Part shown: piece after piece, positions 26,564 to 39,100 of the stretch
How positions within the stretch are numbered: the first letter of the stretch is position 1
Layout of the letters: every line of letters starts with the position of its first letter
Assembly: GCF_030936135.1 (NCBI RefSeq)
Contig: NC_082603.1
Coordinates: 29,389,236 to 29,453,235, forward strand
Length of the DNA: 64,000 bases
Direction of reading: 5' to 3'
From: Gavia stellata
Taxonomy: Eukaryota; Chordata; Aves; Gaviiformes; Gaviidae
Program-made: the position numbers and the translations under genes
Notes under the pieces: model-generated
What the model was told of the DNA's origin: nothing
The model's input: the letters and a program-made list of their open reading frames with translations, nothing else
Databases searched by the model: none

Positions 26564-29537
26564 ACATAAAAACACCATTCCTAAACAAGACAGAAAAGAC
26601 TTGAAATTAAAACACAGTCAACCGATCTTGGAGTTCTTTAACGAAGAAAAAATCCACAAAACCTTATTTCACATAACCCCTCTCCAGACCATTTTACTGT
26701 TTTGTTCTCCAGCAGCAGAGCTATCACTCTACCTTAAAACCACCATGATACCTTTACCATGTTCCATCCCTCCCAAACACAAGAGATACTCCTTTTAAGT
26801 CTTGTCAAACAAGCAGATCATTTCCCAGACTGCTAGGTAACTAGCACAACTGATAGGACTCTTATTAAAATATCAATCTGGGTGATTGAGGTGTTAATGT
26901 CAACAAAGCAAGAGGCCCACTAATGGCATCAAAACTGAACAGAGCAGCACTCTTTTTTGATCATTACATCTGACAGCTTGTCAAATCCCGATGCACAAAA
27001 TACGGACTTCCTCAAACTCAGCACAAACACAAAAGCTAGATCTCTAGCTTAAAAATGCTCATCAGGTTCTACCAGAGGTACTAACCGTGAGACAGGCCAG
27101 AAAGACATTTACTGACACAGTGACGTACTGTCAGTCTTTACGTGCAGCTGCTTGGCACTTGAAGCAATACCAATTTTTCTTAGCTTTAAGAAAACCCAAG
27201 GAGCTCTTTGTAGCTGGGATCCTACACCCAAATATTCTGCTCTTCTGTTCAACACAGGCAAAAGTCAGTGTAGAAAGTCCCACTGATCACTGATCTCACT
27301 GGATCACAGCGCAGCAGTAGTAACCTCCCCCCCACCTTGAGATTCGTAGGACACAAACCAAGGTTATTTGTGGACAGCCTTTGAGCACCTCCAGTCCGCC
27401 ACAGCTGCATACACTTAAGAGCTCCACAAGCACCCATGAACTGAAGGAGACCTGGCTCCACGGAGCCAAGAACATTACAGGTTCCTAGAAGTGCTCCTCT
27501 CTGGATTCGATAAAGACATTTGAAGTGGTTAATTTAAACACTTGTACCTTCTCCTTCTTCACTTAGTTTCACATTAAACCTGATTCAGGTAAGACTTAAC
27601 ATCAAGCTTAGGGGGAGCATAATTAAAAAAATGTCAACATAACCGGAAAGTTGTAAGTAAAAGCAAAGTGTTCAATGGAGCCGCAGGGTCACACACTCAC
27701 AGAAACTCAATAGCACCTGTAAATCATTTAAAAAAGTAATTGGAAGCCAGGTTGGTAAGAAAACTCTTCCTTCCCACACACAGGAACGCATAGTTTTGGT
27801 ATGCTAATGGCCCCCACTACTACTACATGTACCCTGAAGAATACATTGAAATTACAAGTTTAGTCTCAGGACAGGCAGGAGGTAAACAAGTTCAAATACT
27901 GTGGTTTTTATAGAGGTACACACTTAATGTTTTTGTTAAGGTCCTTAAATTATGACTCATATCAGGGATCCATGCAAGGAGCACAGAAAGATAGAAGAAA
28001 AGAACACGAGTCACTCTGGAAACTGTCAAAACGCTTACATGAACCTTTTATTGAAAATAAATTCTAAATCAACAGTGTTGTTGACAACTCCAATATTACA
28101 GGTCCTATAGATAGCACCCTCTGAGGAATCCACCTGACATCTCTTATCATAAGTTTAAGGTTATTTAAGCCTTTTCCCCCCCAAAGCCTTCAAACAGATT
28201 TAATTAAGATTATTGTTTAATTCATTTTAGTCCCAGTATCTTTGCAACAAACCCAAATATTTCATGGTGCTTTCTGTCTTGCTCTTACACAACTTATTAG
28301 AGAATTTCATGTTCCAAGATTAAGACAGACAAACTGGATGGAAATCATCTTTAGTTGCTTACAGGGCCTGAAATACCAACATTCTTATTACCTAAACCCT
28401 AAATTAAATCAAACAGTTTCATGTCAGGTTATTTACATTAGTTTCAATGCCAGAATTCTACAACATGAAAAGGATCATTTATTAAATAATTTGTTGTACC
28501 TTGTACCCGACAACAGTAAAAAAAGCCGTAAAAAAGAAAAATTCCTCATTTTAGATTCTCACTGATTTACTGTGACTATTCAAGATCATCACAATAAATA
28601 AAAAATGTGATTACTACTATATCACATTTAAATGCAATAATTAAAGATTAATTATAAATCAAGTGTATACAAATCAATTAGAAGACTATGCTCTTAGCTG
28701 GGGCAGAATTTGCACAGAAATGCTATACAGTTTCAACTCATCTTCAAGTCTGAACTTGAAGCTTAACTTGTGGGAGAAACCACTAAGTAGGCAGCTACTT
28801 CGAGTTAGTGAGCTAACTCCTTCGAAATTATTTAAGAGAATATTAGCCTCATATCATCTATTTGAGATCTTTTTACGCAAAACAGACGAGAAGAATCTTG
28901 CTAACTGGAATTCCAGCTGGAGCCCCGTGGTACTTTAAAACACAGCATGTTTAAAAAATCTAGGCTCAGATTGCCGAGTAATTCACTGGGACACAGAGGG
29001 TTTAAGCACCATCAGGATAAATTGCATTTGCACCGTAGGGTTTAAGTCATTTACCAGCAAGTAGAATAAAAGAAAACACTTACTTTCCATAAAAAGGAAC
29101 GTCATGAGCTACTGACACAATTGCTTGGGCTTGGTCTGCCACTCTGAAGCTCACAAACTCTTTTTTTTTTTTTTAAACTAGGTTAGGATGCTGTAATTCA
29201 AAAAGGCTGAAGAGGTCCCACAACTGGGTATTTGAGCAGAGAGAGCCTCCAGCTTACCTGCACAAGCTCTCTTCCCATTTGATTTACCAAGAAGTCCTGT
29301 CAGCAGAGATGGTTTGAAGCATACCTCTGTCTCCCGCCTGAGGAAGGAGGATGGATGAAGTGAGCTGGCTTGGCGCTGCTGAGCAGGCACATGAGTTGCA
29401 AGAAGAGACAAGTATCTTCTTTGGAGGACATAAGCTGATAGTGGAAACTATGCCTACAGTTCACTCATTAAGCACTGACTGAATTTCTTCATCTACTAGT
29501 GGTCACTCAAAAAGTGCTACTAACGGGCTCCAGACTG

Positions 29538-29600
29538 AATCACAGAATCACAGAATCAGTACGGTTGGAAAAGACCTGTAAGATCATCGAGTCCAACCTG
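29538..29600 (-). mobile_element. CR1 LINE 3' tail, severely truncated
   Basis: The plus strand shows repeated AATCACAG units followed by GGTTGGAAAAGACC and the ATCATCGAGTCCAACC block. This is the inverse of the CR1 3' end, so the element lies on the minus strand, the same sense as RAB3B. Only about 63 bases remain, typical of CR1 5' truncation. It lies about 280 bases past the donor site of the RAB3B coding exon. Confidence 0.88.
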
Positions 29601-29881
29601 AAGACTGCTTTGGGTTTGTTGCAGTTTAATAGTACACTGACTCCTGAGAACGTAGAGCCGCAGCTTAAGACCATATCAGGAGTCCCACCACTTGAGTGAG
29701 ACAGCAATACAAAGAGAACTTACTCAGCTATACTGCAGGGATACAAATGATACAGCCACACAAAACTTACGAACAATCAAAATCTGTATTAATCCAAAAA
29801 TCTTCTTCCAAACAAGCTATTTTTACCATCATATCTTTGCTGGGATTAATATAAAGCATTTTTAAAAACACTGGCACTTAC

Positions 29882-30109
29882 CCAAATCTGCAGTTTCACC
29901 CGCTTGTCATTCCTATAAACTGTTTTCACCTTGAAGTCAATTCCTACCGTGCTAACGAAGGCTGGTGTGAAAGTGTCATCAGCGTATCTGAAGAGGAAGG
30001 ATGTTTTGCCCACACTGCTGTTGCCAATGATCAGGAGTTTGAACATGTAATCAAAATTTTGATCTGAAGTATCTTTCTGTCTGTATCTGGCATCTGTTAC
30101 TGAAGCCAT
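29882..30109 (-). CDS. RAB3B: RAB3B, first coding exon (residues 1-76)
   Basis: RAB3 GTPases control regulated exocytosis on synaptic and secretory vesicles. This exon encodes residues 1-76 and ends LQIW at a consensus donor (GTAAGT at 29,881-29,876). Visible features are the RAB3 signature [10 protein letters not shown] (15-24), the P-loop GNSSVGKT (29-36) and switch I with FVSTVGIDF (51-59, Thr54). The N-terminus MASVTD, Thr46 in the DDTFTP stretch, and the valines in [14 protein letters not shown] favour RAB3B over RAB3A or RAB3C, and the neighbours TXNDC12, KTI12 and BTF3L4 agree. The acceptor TTTTCTTAG directly abuts the ATG, so the 5' UTR must come from an upstream exon. The switch II, G4/G5 and prenylated Cys-X-Cys exons were not found and presumably lie left of the window. 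A read-through frame past 29,882 is intronic. Confidence 0.95.
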
Positions 30110-33100
30110 CTAAGAAAATGACAAACATTGAAAAAGAACAGATTTAAGAGCAGTTCAGCATTTGTTTTCCTTAACTATGTACCATATGTTTAGCTTATCT
30201 CTCTTCTTTCTAATATCATAATCACTATATCTGCTGAATAAAGAGGAACACACCTTGAAATACTCTTTTAAATCCTGGCTTTAAATTTCTATTACCCACT
30301 TGTACTGGTAAGATTTCCAAACCCAAGAAATACACCTGTTGCACCGCTTTGTGTTTAAAAGAATAACAGATGGCTATTGCAGCTTGTTCAAATACTAGTG
30401 GGGAAACAGCATTCTTTACTCCTGTGGCAGGGTGCCACTTCTGTTGCTCCAATAAACTGGAGTACTGCAACCAAGAATTAAAATCTTTGACAGTGCATCC
30501 AACTATGCAATTCGTTAAGCAGCCTCCAAGGCAGGTAAACCTAAATAATTCCTTTTATGACTGCTATGGAAAATCTGCATTTCTAGCATATGCATCACCA
30601 CCATTTTATCCTTAGAAAAGTTCTGTCCTCAACATCTACAGAAAAAAAAAAGCAATGGGAGAAGATGAAACACCAGGAATTTCAGCTGAAAACTTTGAAT
30701 CCATCCAACACCTATCTACTCTCAAGACTGCAATTAAAATAAACAGCACCTGCATAAAACATGATGGCTCAGCGGGGCTGCAGGGGGCATTTGGAAGAGA
30801 TGAAATACCCCTTTTGATTATGGGGGAGGTGAGAGCTGGGGATGTTAGTGGGGTGGGGAGAGGGGAAGATGCAGCTTCAGAGATCCCTCCTTTCTCTTGT
30901 GACCCTGAACTGGATTCGGAAACAAAAAACAACTGCAGAGTCTGAAATACCAAGATGGGTGGAACTCTCTGAGCAGCCCTGGCTGCTTTAACATACACAG
31001 CTCAGACACTCCATGGGAGAAGGCAGGTCCCTGCCTTTTCTTCTCTGCTTGTACAGAGCAGAAGACAGCTACACAGACCAAATTACTACAGAGAGGAGAA
31101 AAAGGAAACTTCACCTTGTAACAGATACACCACACTTTTCATCTGTAATGCTCTTTCAAAATCTACTCCACATCAAACAAGCATACCTCGGCTCCTTATA
31201 ACCAGTCAGGGGGTTGTGCAAACTGGGGCAATGACAGCGTGGGTCTGATTAGCAGCTACTCGTCCACCAAACTATGACACGTGCTACTTGTGTGCAGTGT
31301 CAGAAGGCACCGAGTGGTGCTCTTCTTCCCGCAGCATCCAAAGAAATAAGTTAATTTCCCCCTCAACTCTGATTCATGGGCATATTTGGGAACAAAACTC
31401 CCACCAATGTCTACTCTCACCACGTGCCCAAATACTTTCCTTCTTAGCAAGTCTCACCTGCACACAGGACTTCACTCACTCACTGAAAAAAAAAACAAAA
31501 ACAGTTCAAAATTCACTGTAGTTAAACAGCTATAAAGCAAAATGCTTTCCAAAGGCAATTTAAATTGGGATGTCAGTTTAACTTTAATTCCCAACAGAGG
31601 GGAAACAAACCAAAACCAACCCAGTTTAAACTTCAGTGAAATATGCATGACGGTTTATCTCTGATTAAACACATGCAACTTTCACACACAGAAAAGGGCT
31701 GGTGCAGCAGACATTTCATTCACAGGCTGCATTAATGAGGACAGTTTCTGAAGAACTTTATCAGTAGCTCAATGGTCAACAGCTGCACTGAATGCACTAA
31801 AACCTTCCCACAAGTGATTCTCTGTGGGATGGAACACAGTTCTGATACACACTCTTCTGAACTTCAGCTGCTCTTCAGTACGACTACAGTCCTTTGCAAG
31901 CACTCCAAAAAACCCAACTACAAATTTTCTTCTCACCAGTGTATCAGAAAAGGGCTCTTCTACCCGTGTCTTATGGTTTATAACAGGAATTTCTAAAATT
32001 AAGTATTCAACATCAGTGAATTCCATGCACACACTCAGGCCAATGCATTCACTGCCTCAATTCAAATGTTAGAAATCTCAGCTGCAATAATTATGAATCC
32101 AGATGATTAGTTTATTTGTACCATCACCAAGCTGGAAGACAGGAAGAAGTTCTGTATTTGACTAATTTATCTTCCTCATACACATACATAACTTCCACAA
32201 ATGCCATTGAGAACACACGTGCACTTACTAAAGAAGAAAAAAAAAAAATTAAAAATCTCTACTTCTCCATTCCACTGACAGAGGCTTGAAAAAAGTCAGA
32301 TGCCCTCATCACTTGAAGCCTGGTCATTTAAAGATTCAGAGGCTGACCTTTAACAAAGAAGTATTCCAGTAATCATACAGGAATCAATATCTTCTTTCTG
32401 CCCCTGCCTTCGCAGAATCCATCTGCACACTCCAAGCTGATCTTTTAAATGAAACACTGCTGCTTCTATTAACCCCCCTAGATTGCTATAATCAAAAGTG
32501 TACCTGGCTACAAATGCGACTTTCATATCTCAGTTAAAAAAGCAATTACAGAATGCGGCCAGCTAGAGCAGCTTTGTTAGAACCACAATGCAGAAAATAA
32601 GATCAAACGATACTTGCACCGAACGCGGGGCTGTTGTCATAGAAGCACAACACTTGCTGGCCTGCGCGTGCCACTGCGCTACACCGAAGATGCTGCAGGT
32701 CGGCTCCTTGAATCATTAGAGGCAGCATCAGAGCACAAAAATTTCTAAGGAAAAATCCATCCCCTTGCTTAAATGTGACTTTTCCCTTTCCCCTCCTTTG
32801 GTCAATAGAGTGAAACTGAAAGTACTTCAGTACTAATTACTGATTACTCCTCTGATAGCAGATCATTACTGAAGATGTACTCCACCAGCATTTGGGCTGA
32901 AAGCACTCACAGGGCTGCCCCTGAATTTGTGCTTGAAGCCTGAAGCCAGGAACCAGGAAACCTTTCTCCCAATTCTCCACCTCTCCCTTCCTCTTTCCCA
33001 CTTGTTGTCGCACCCCTGCTCCAAGGGCTCCCTAGTTACGCCAGTCCTGAGGACCGTGCAGGGAGCTGGTTCAGAGAACAGAGAGATCCCAGTTAAAAAT

Positions 33101-36100
33101 AAATCCTCCTACAACTTCTCCTGTTTTTCAGGGCTGTTTTTAAAGTTGATTCAGTTCCTGATCCAGCACAGCTGAGGGAGCCAAGCGGAGGGGACCGAGC
33201 GGTGGGAAGCGATGGCAGTTGCTATGCTACCGAGAGAAAGGTCCAGGAAATCACATCTCCTGCAGGCCCTCCGCACCCGGCACAGATTCAGCATCAGCAG
33301 CGGAGGGAAAAGGCAACGACGCACCCATGTCGGGCAGCTCCTGTCCTACTCGTCAGAACAGCTCGCACAGCCATCACTCCCAGAGGATTTTATTCCCTTC
33401 TTGGTGAAAGGACGTTTAGTTGGCAGCGTACATCCCTGCTCTCTGGGTACACAACTAAGTACGCTCTTTGCTTAGGATGACTCCGAAGAGAGCAGCATCT
33501 CTGCTGTTTTACAAGCACGTGCAGACTAACTAGGGTTTTGTTTCAGAAGACCAAGTCAAATACGACTGGCACGCACAGTAAAAAAGAGAAGCTCACGACT
33601 CTTTCCATTTGGACTGCCTTGGAATAATTCTCAAGAAAATACCTATACAGGAAAGATTTAGCTATGTTAGAGAAAACCTATTACACAGGAGAAGAAAAAG
33701 CTGCCAATCAGGTTGTCCTTGAGAACACTTCAGTATGAGAACTTGCATCTTTTAGTTCTTTGCCTGTGTATCCCAATTCTTTGTAGTTAAGAGCATATTA
33801 ATATTGACAACCTGTTTTCCCCATAGGCTTTAGCAAAGGGAACGAGGTCTCAAACACACCCAACTTCCAGCTAGTTTTGCGAGAATACGCAGTTACGTAG
33901 CTATGAGATACTTTATTATTTCCCTGTTGAGGAAAAAGCCAGCAGTGTGAGCTCGTCTTTTATTAGACAGAGAAACCACATAGGAGGATGCTGCTACAAA
34001 TGCTCTAAAGCAATAAAATCTTAATCAGAGCTTATTAGCCACCAAAGAATACGTTCCTCAATCAAGGTGTCTCTCCTGCCTTTATTTTCTATTTTGGTAT
34101 AATGAAGTTTAAAAAAAAGAAACCTATCACCATAAGACACCTCCATAGGAAACCAGTCTTCATTGCTTTCAGTACTCACTGAAATGTGTCATACAGATGG
34201 CTCCACACAGCTGTGCTCTTTAATTTGTGACCAGCATCATGGTGAAGAATCAAACTGTTTTGTAGTGCAACACGAACCATCAAAGTGTTACTGCTCTTAC
34301 AAATCACTGGAAGTGGTCACTGCTGCCCCAGTTCTGCAGTATTTCCTGCCTACAGCCAATTTCAGTGAAAAGCAGTACATGAATTGCCTAAAGCTGATGG
34401 TGTTGGCTAGAAATCAACTGGTATATCTTGCCATCCATTTATTTCCAGAAAAAACCTAATGTTGAATTCAAGTGTTTCCAGCCTTTATCATTTTGGCTAC
34501 AAACTAACGGTGGGCTGTTCTTTTCTATCCACTCACAGACAAGAAACAAGAAATCTAATCATTACCTCGGAAGTTTAGGCACCTCTGTATTAGCAATCAC
34601 GTGGCTCTGTTCACAGACATGGCCGTTTCTACATCCCACTGTCTTTCACCACATTGCGAGGAAGAAGTCTGAATCACCTTTGGAAAAGGGTCTCCTTGCC
34701 TGCTGTCAGTCACCTCAGTTAACCATGAAACGTGGTCACACTGTCACACTGATGGAACTTAAGACTTCAAACTATGCATGAAGACATATTTGCAATTTCA
34801 ACTTGTCATGAACCTGTGTATTCTGTGCATTTCTAACAGTAAAAACATTGTTTAATATTTGTCACTGCTTTATTTTTAAAGCCAAAACTGAAATTTACTA
34901 CGTATGTTTTGTGCTATATAGGACCAGTGGCAATTTAAATGTGACTGTTCAACTGTTCCACCATCATCCGCTAGCACACACGTTTCTTTTATTAGGCAGA
35001 TGAGAAGATGGGGGTGAAACCGCCCCTCTATATTTCTAAGAGTCAAAGATCTTATGACAGACAGCACGCTACTCCAGGCTGGGTCCAGCTCATTTTGTGT
35101 GTGTTCACCAACCCAGCCTCTGCTGTTCCTCCTGACATGCTATTTTATTGCTTTACAGAGCTACCAGTGTTAAACCATTCCTTTATTTCAGAGCCCAAAC
35201 TTCTTTTTTCTTACTTCCGTTTTACTGTTCCTGAGTTCCAGTGCTCAAGGTCAGCCAACAGAGAAAAACCGAGAAAGAGGTTAATGACTATCAGTCTAGA
35301 AGGAGTAAGTGGTAACAGCAGGCAACAAGAGAAGGGGCACAGTCACAAACACAGCTGTACCTGTTAGACTCCTGGCTATCCATAGGCAAGAGATTACTAG
35401 ATACACTCATTTAGTAAAAGCAGAAATAATGAGGCTAAATAAAGGTAGACGTTAAAAAAGACCCCACGTACATAGTGCTAAAGTCCATACATTGTGCTAA
35501 AGTCAAATAGATCACACACCTGCCAAGGCTCTTACAGAAACATAGGGCAGGAGCGTTGTAGACAGCTCTGAAGATGCTAAAAGACTGTGGAAACTACTCT
35601 GTAAGTTATGTGGTAGGGAAAAAACAAAAAGTAGCTAAACCAAAAGATTTCTTCATCTCTTATATTTACAGCTTAGCAGCAATCCATGAGAGACATTACT
35701 GACATGCAGCATAACTTCTTTTCAAAAGAATTAATACCTTGTGGGTTTTTTTTCCCCCAAAAAAAAAGTCTTAAAAAGTCCATCTACATTAAAAATACTC
35801 TAGTTCACAAATTACACATCTATGTCAATTCTCTATTATAAAAACTCACTCCTTTATGTGCTCTGTCATCTGAAAAAAAAATTTGTTTTTATTTTTCAGG
35901 AATTGATAGAAATCTGATTCAGGATTTAATTTAAGAATGGAATTTTTTTTACAGCCAATGTATGCTGTCCTAAGAATAAAGCTCATAAAGGAAATAAGGC
36001 CATAACCTTAAGGAGTCTTATACAAATGCTAGTACTACAAGAGAGATTTATCAGAAGCAGAAAAGATAGCATGAGCAATTAACATAACTGCTAATAAATA

Positions 36101-39100
36101 TTGCAAGCAAGTGATAGTTACCAATTTAGATCTATAATCCATGAGACAGATGGAGGCTTTGCTGTGAGTATATAAATCAAGAGAGTGGTCACACTGTTGA
36201 ACCTGTGATGTAGAAGCAAAAGGATTACAATGTTTACGGTAAAGATGGATAATGAGAATATTATGTAAGAGACTAATGGGTAGGCAGGTTAGACTGTGAA
36301 CACACTGCTGTGTAAAGGTCTGAGCTTCCTTCACTGAAGGTAAAGGGGAAAGCCCTGCAGAGTACAAAGAGAAGAGAAACAGCGCTTGAGTTAGTAACAG
36401 GTATTAAGACAACAGCAGATATTTGGAGCCATCAGTTTAAAATTTATTAAAGGGACATCATCTAGATTAATCTAAAATAAAAGTTCCAGATAAATCCTAC
36501 AAGTGGATGCAAGACCTTAGGTAGGAATTGTTACACCTTTCCTCCAGAAAAGCAGCAAAGTAAATGGAAGCAAGGAGCAGCCGAAATACATCTGTATACA
36601 TTGGTGTTTTGCACAAAACCTGGGTCAAAGTCTACTGTGCTGCAAAGGCAAACTACAATAGGATGTGGAAATGTCTGCTACCTCCCTTATAGCACATCTA
36701 TACAAAAATAACTGCCTTAAAGTAATAGTTATTCCAGATTTAGAGCAGAAAAACGTAACAGCATTTAGTCCTCTTTTTTCATGGCTAATATAATCTAAAG
36801 GCCCACTTTGTCTCTGGTGCATTTCCTCTCCAGTAAACAAAGGTAAACCACCATTTGTCATCTTGACTTACATTATCTTGCCCTGTGGAGACTGCCAAAA
36901 CACGTGGACAAACTCAGACCTTATGTAAATAACAAGCTGCAACTACCTATTCCAGGTCAGAATTTGGATCGAACAAGGACAAATCCTTTCTCACGATCCA
37001 CACAATTGACAATCACCTCACTTGGCAACAAGACAGCACCTTGCTCTTGCCCAAAGTATTGCACATTTTTCAGCATCGGTTACACTTCCTCCTGTTCTCA
37101 CACCCCTGCCCTCTGCAACAGTTGCGCCCTGTGACAGCCTCTGGCTCACACTTCAGTACTGTCCAGAACTTGATTTTGAGGTGTCATCCAAATAACTTAA
37201 TTGATAGACCTAGAACAAAAATAATTCAACAGTGTAAACAGAAAGAAAATTAAGTCTACGTTTATTACTTTAAAAATGTGAGCCCCTCACCTTGACAGCA
37301 AAACCTAAAATTGATTTATTAATGAGTCCAGAAGTCTTTGCAAGAAGATGGTTGTAGTGGATTTGGTCTGGAATTCGTATGCTACAAATGAGTTCAAATA
37401 TATGCATAACAAATGAAGGATAAAAACATTTAAACAACACAGGTGGTTATTTATTATTATTATTACCCGTTCAGATTTGGGAACACAGGCTTTAAAGAGT
37501 CTTGTAAGAATTTGCTGGGTGTGGAACAAATGCCAAGAACCTGCGGATATCACCCCTTTCCCATCAACTCTCCAACTTTGCAACCACATTTGCTTAGGCA
37601 GCAGGCTGGGACTGTCGTTAGAAAGATTTCCTCGAGCCAAACGTCTGTATCTGGAGCCATGCCTCTCCCATTTCCTGCATAATGTTCAACATCCTTCAAG
37701 TCCATTTTAGAGCCACAACAAAACTCTCAGGAAAGAGGAATTAGTCACTCTAATTTTACAATGGCAAAAAATGTAAAGAAGTAAAAGTTCCCACATTTTT
37801 TACTCTCTTCTATGAGTGTTTTCTTTGCGGCTCTTTTATCATCACATAGTTCCATGCCTCTTAGCAGACACGCTACTCCAGAAGATACAGAGAAAAATAT
37901 TTAACAGTACAAAGATCTCCCCTTCTAAAGAGGAGCCACTGACCAAGCTCAGCGCAGCTATGTCCCAAAGGATGCATGGAACAAGAGATTTACAACCTCT
38001 TTATGCCCGAAAGTGCGGATACAGAGAAGATTTCCGCAATTCCCTGAATATTCCATTGAGTTTGGGAACTCCAGGAGCCAGCCAATTTCTAGACCTACAG
38101 AACTGCTAGCTGAGCCTGACCCTGAATCCAGCCCTGTCTCCAGAGAACAGTGTAAGCTGGAGAGGTTGATCGCTAGTACAAAACTCACCGTCATTAAAGC
38201 CCTTGCTTCCTGTTACAAACATCGCAGCGATGGCCGAGGTTACGGACTTCAGTCCCCTTCTCATCGGCTCTCCAGCATTGCAGTTCTGCCTTGGTTTCTC
38301 CGAGAATGAATTGGCAATAGTGAAATACTTCTGAGTATCTCACTGCTGAATACATTGAAGTAGGAGTGACGTAAAAGCACTCAGAGCAACACACAAGACG
38401 AATCTGTACCAACTCTGCTACAAGACACGTTTAACGCCCCGCTGGCCCTTCCCCAGCTGGAAGGCAGGACGCAGCTACGTTCTGCGTCAGGATACAGCCC
38501 TCCACGGAGGAAGCCGTGACCATGCCCTCCCACGGTGGTGGAAGATAAGGCAAGTTCAGGTACATGATGGAACTCATACTATCTGGAGCTAGAGTCAGGC
38601 CACGTGCAGATTCGGGTAGACACCCCTCCACCGCCATGCAAGAGAGTTACAGATTTCTCTGCATCACCAGGTCTAAAACCTTTCATTTACAGGCAAAAGC
38701 AAGCTGCTGTCCTGACCAAATCAGGTGACTGGAGACTGGTATTGTCTTGTAGTAACCACCTGTAAACCACACGGACACAGGGCTAGCTCAGGATGCCTCT
38801 GCAGTGCAGGATAAGTTTAATTTGCTGCCTCTTGTCCTCCTCCTCTAAGCGGAAAATCTGTGATGAACAAGTTATTTCGTTTCTCTGTGCTATGTTCTCT
38901 GTGCTGTGAAGTAAGCCACCTGCTAAGCACCCTTGCGATTCCCATGTTTTAATTAGCTAATACTTCCAAACATACGTCTTATTGCTTACGTCAGAGATCA
39001 AATACTACTGAGCTGCAGTAAGCTAAGCATTTACAAGAGCTCACTAAGTACTGCAGAACTTTAAGCACAAGATACATTTTTTACAGCACGAAGCGTATCT

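Larger units (their letters stand above)
18184..29537. other. Probable RAB3B intron 2, right part, no gene seen
   Basis: About 11 kb of AT-rich DNA with no recognisable exon on either strand. Items listed separately are a perfect inverted repeat at 21,248-21,271 and an ATTCA-type microsatellite at 26,528-26,563. An RFX-like motif (GTTACCATGGCAC) lies at 21,682-21,694. Open frames here are all short and unrecognised. Confidence 0.45.
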
